The position numbers and the translations under genes are program-made. Below, piece by piece: positions 5,619 through 6,300 of a stretch of DNA of 6,300 nt. The stretch is from Candidatus Caldarchaeum sp. Its GTDB lineage: Archaea > Thermoproteota > Nitrososphaeria_A > Caldarchaeales > Caldarchaeaceae. Numbering within the stretch: the stretch's first letter is position 1; each line of letters starts with the position of its first letter. Location: positions 1 to 6,300 of the forward strand of contig JANWZT010000072.1 of assembly GCA_025054515.1 (NCBI GenBank), given 5' to 3'. The notes under the pieces were generated by a model. That model did no database searches and was not told the origin of the DNA. It saw nothing but the letters and a program-made list of their open reading frames with translations.

Positions 5619-6120
5619 CGGATTTCCTTGCCTTGAGCTTGAAAAGGCCGGTGTTTCCGTCATAGGAAAGAAGCTCTGTATATATCATCCAGTCCATCAG
5701 AAGTTCTCTGAGTTTTTCCCCGTTCTCGCTATATTCGACGAGGTCGGGGTTGGCTGACAACCGGTTTAGAAGATCCTCTAAGCTGAAGCCTTTTGGGTTG
5801 TCTCGGGCGAGAACGAGGGCCGTTGCAAATGGTTCGAGGCTTGGTAGCTGTTCCCGGAGGATTTTCTTCTTTCCTTTTGCCAAGCTTTTGCTTACCTTTA
5901 TTCCGAGAGCCGTCGCGATTCCCTCTCCGTCATGGATTTCAAGAACGCCCAAAAGCTCCGCGGCCGTCGAAGCCGGAAGAATGTGGTCCACTTCCATCTG
6001 AAGCTCACGTGCTATGAAAGCAATGTCAGCTTTCCCTCCATAGGCCACCACAAGTTCGAGAAGCCCCAAAACGGTTCCGAGCCTCGCGTCCAAGGGAAAC
6101 TTTCGCAAATGTTGCCCCAT
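5602..6120 (-). CDS. Stand-alone AAA-associated C-terminal domain protein of ABC importers
   Basis: The 172-residue protein fits the AAA-associated C-terminal domain family (Pfam AAA_assoc_C, by recall). It has GLLELVVAYGGKADIAFIA (19-37), an ILP-x-STAAELLG segment (47-58), a GEGIATALG segment that resembles a winged-helix wing (65-73), a lysine-rich stretch (75-87) and a C-terminal DWMIYTELLSYD block (142-153). This domain is normally fused to the C-terminus of nitrate/sulfonate-type ABC ATPases. Here it is a separate gene, convergent with the ATPase and overlapping it by 17 bases. It may act in trans as a regulatory or nucleic-acid-binding subunit of that transporter; this is inference. There are no membrane segments or signal peptide. 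ATG at 6120 is supported by a TATA-like box 27 bases upstream; another ATG at 6134 is out of frame. The gene lies 35 bases after the glycosyltransferase end. Confidence 0.85.
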   Translation of the reverse strand: MGQHLRKFPLDARLGTVLGLLELVVAYGGKADIAFIARELQMEVDHILPASTAAELLGVLEIHDGEGIATALGIKVSKSLAKGKKKILREQLPSLEPFATALVLARDNPKGFSLEDLLNRLSANPDLVEYSENGEKLRELLMDWMIYTELLSYDGNTGLFKLKARKSVNSSA

Positions 6121-6142
6121 ACAGAAAATATCATGTTTTCCG

Positions 6143-6150
6143 CTTAAATT
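6143..6150 (-). promoter_or_regulatory. TATA-like box of the AAA-associated gene
   Basis: The minus strand reads AATTTAAG, centred 26-27 bases before the ATG at 6120, predicting a leaderless mRNA. If real, the gene has its own promoter although it follows closely behind the upstream gene, and it can be expressed separately from the ABC operon. Confidence 0.45.
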
Positions 6151-6155
6151 AAGGC

Positions 6156-6300
6156 TTACCGACCCAATTCTTCGACAGCCGAAGCGGCGGCCTGAACCCC
6201 TCCAAGGCTTCTCGATAGCCTGTTTAAAGCTGAAAGGTGATAACGGACATCTCCATTATCAAGCACGCTTGCGACAGCGGTTTTTAGGTCGGAGGCATTC
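6156..6300 (-). CDS. C-terminal end of a probable glycosyltransferase (partial, 5' end outside the window)
   Basis: The last 47 residues of a minus-strand frame are present, with stop TAA at 6158-6156. The piece reads as the end of a GT-B glycosyltransferase of the MurG/UDP-glycosyltransferase kind: a helix with LKTAVASVLDNGDVRYHLSA, then RSLGGVQAAASAVEEL. This corresponds to the family's closing pattern of l-xx-ai-xx-ll-xx-xxx-r, followed by a G-hydrophobic-xx-aa-xx-ie-x-L helix. Donor- and acceptor-binding residues lie upstream of the window, so donor, acceptor and exact subfamily cannot be given. The frame is open to the window edge; codon 1 of the visible part is cut after its third base. 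Similar endings occur in other GT-B enzymes, so the family call is moderate. Confidence 0.55.
   Translation of the reverse strand, partial: NASDLKTAVASVLDNGDVRYHLSALNRLSRSLGGVQAAASAVEELGR

Noticed and set aside
5750..6147. Plus-strand frames of 71-83 codons across the AAA-associated gene
   Set aside because: They lie antisense to a gene with a recognisable domain, and have basic, Pro/Ser/Arg-rich composition without motif support.
1..6300. Mobile element, CRISPR array, attachment site or defence island
   Set aside because: No direct-repeat array, transposase motif, integrase, or tRNA 3'-end duplication was found. The tRNA is intact and its 3' sequence was not seen repeated downstream in the window.

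Overview
The window reads as an archaeal chromosome segment of ordinary protein-coding density. Four observations support this: a tRNA gene without an encoded CCA end; A/T-rich boxes (TTTAAG, TTAATA, ATATAAAT types) about 26-33 bases before several start codons, with no clear Shine-Dalgarno sequences, as expected for leaderless or near-leaderless archaeal mRNAs; frequent TTG/GTG starts; and gene content that includes a protein resembling archaeal/eukaryotic ribosomal L35Ae, a prenyl diphosphate synthase homologue, and a thioredoxin with a charged N-terminal helix. A TACK-type lineage is plausible, but the sequence alone does not fix the taxon.

Layout. Left part (minus strand except the tRNA): a two-CBS-domain protein (33-476), a tRNA-Glu(UUC) gene on the plus strand (569-643), a short-chain dehydrogenase (648-1451) and a small acidic L35Ae-like protein (1496-1774). 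A 77-base divergent promoter region (1775-1851) follows. Middle part (plus strand): thioredoxin (1852-2259), a divergent trans-prenyl diphosphate synthase homologue (2302-3240), a fused two-domain ABC permease (3271-4824) and its ATPase (4821-5618). The gaps here are 42 and 30 bases, then a 4-base overlap, so co-transcription is likely, at least for the last two. Right part (minus strand): a stand-alone AAA-associated C-terminal domain protein (5602-6120), whose 3' end overlaps the ATPase by 17 bases, and the last 47 residues of what looks like a glycosyltransferase (6156-6300).

How the genes relate. The permease, ATPase and AAA-associated protein look like parts of one nitrate/sulfonate/taurine-type importer system. 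In the family as I know it, the AAA-associated domain is the C-terminal half of the ATPase polypeptide. Here it is a separate gene on the opposite strand, tail to tail with the ATPase. No substrate-binding protein is present in the window. This split and inverted arrangement is the most unusual thing seen. The next most unusual are the acidic L35Ae-like protein and the degenerate motifs of the prenyl synthase. No mobile element, CRISPR array, or long unexplained non-coding stretch was found; the longest gap without a gene is under 100 bases.
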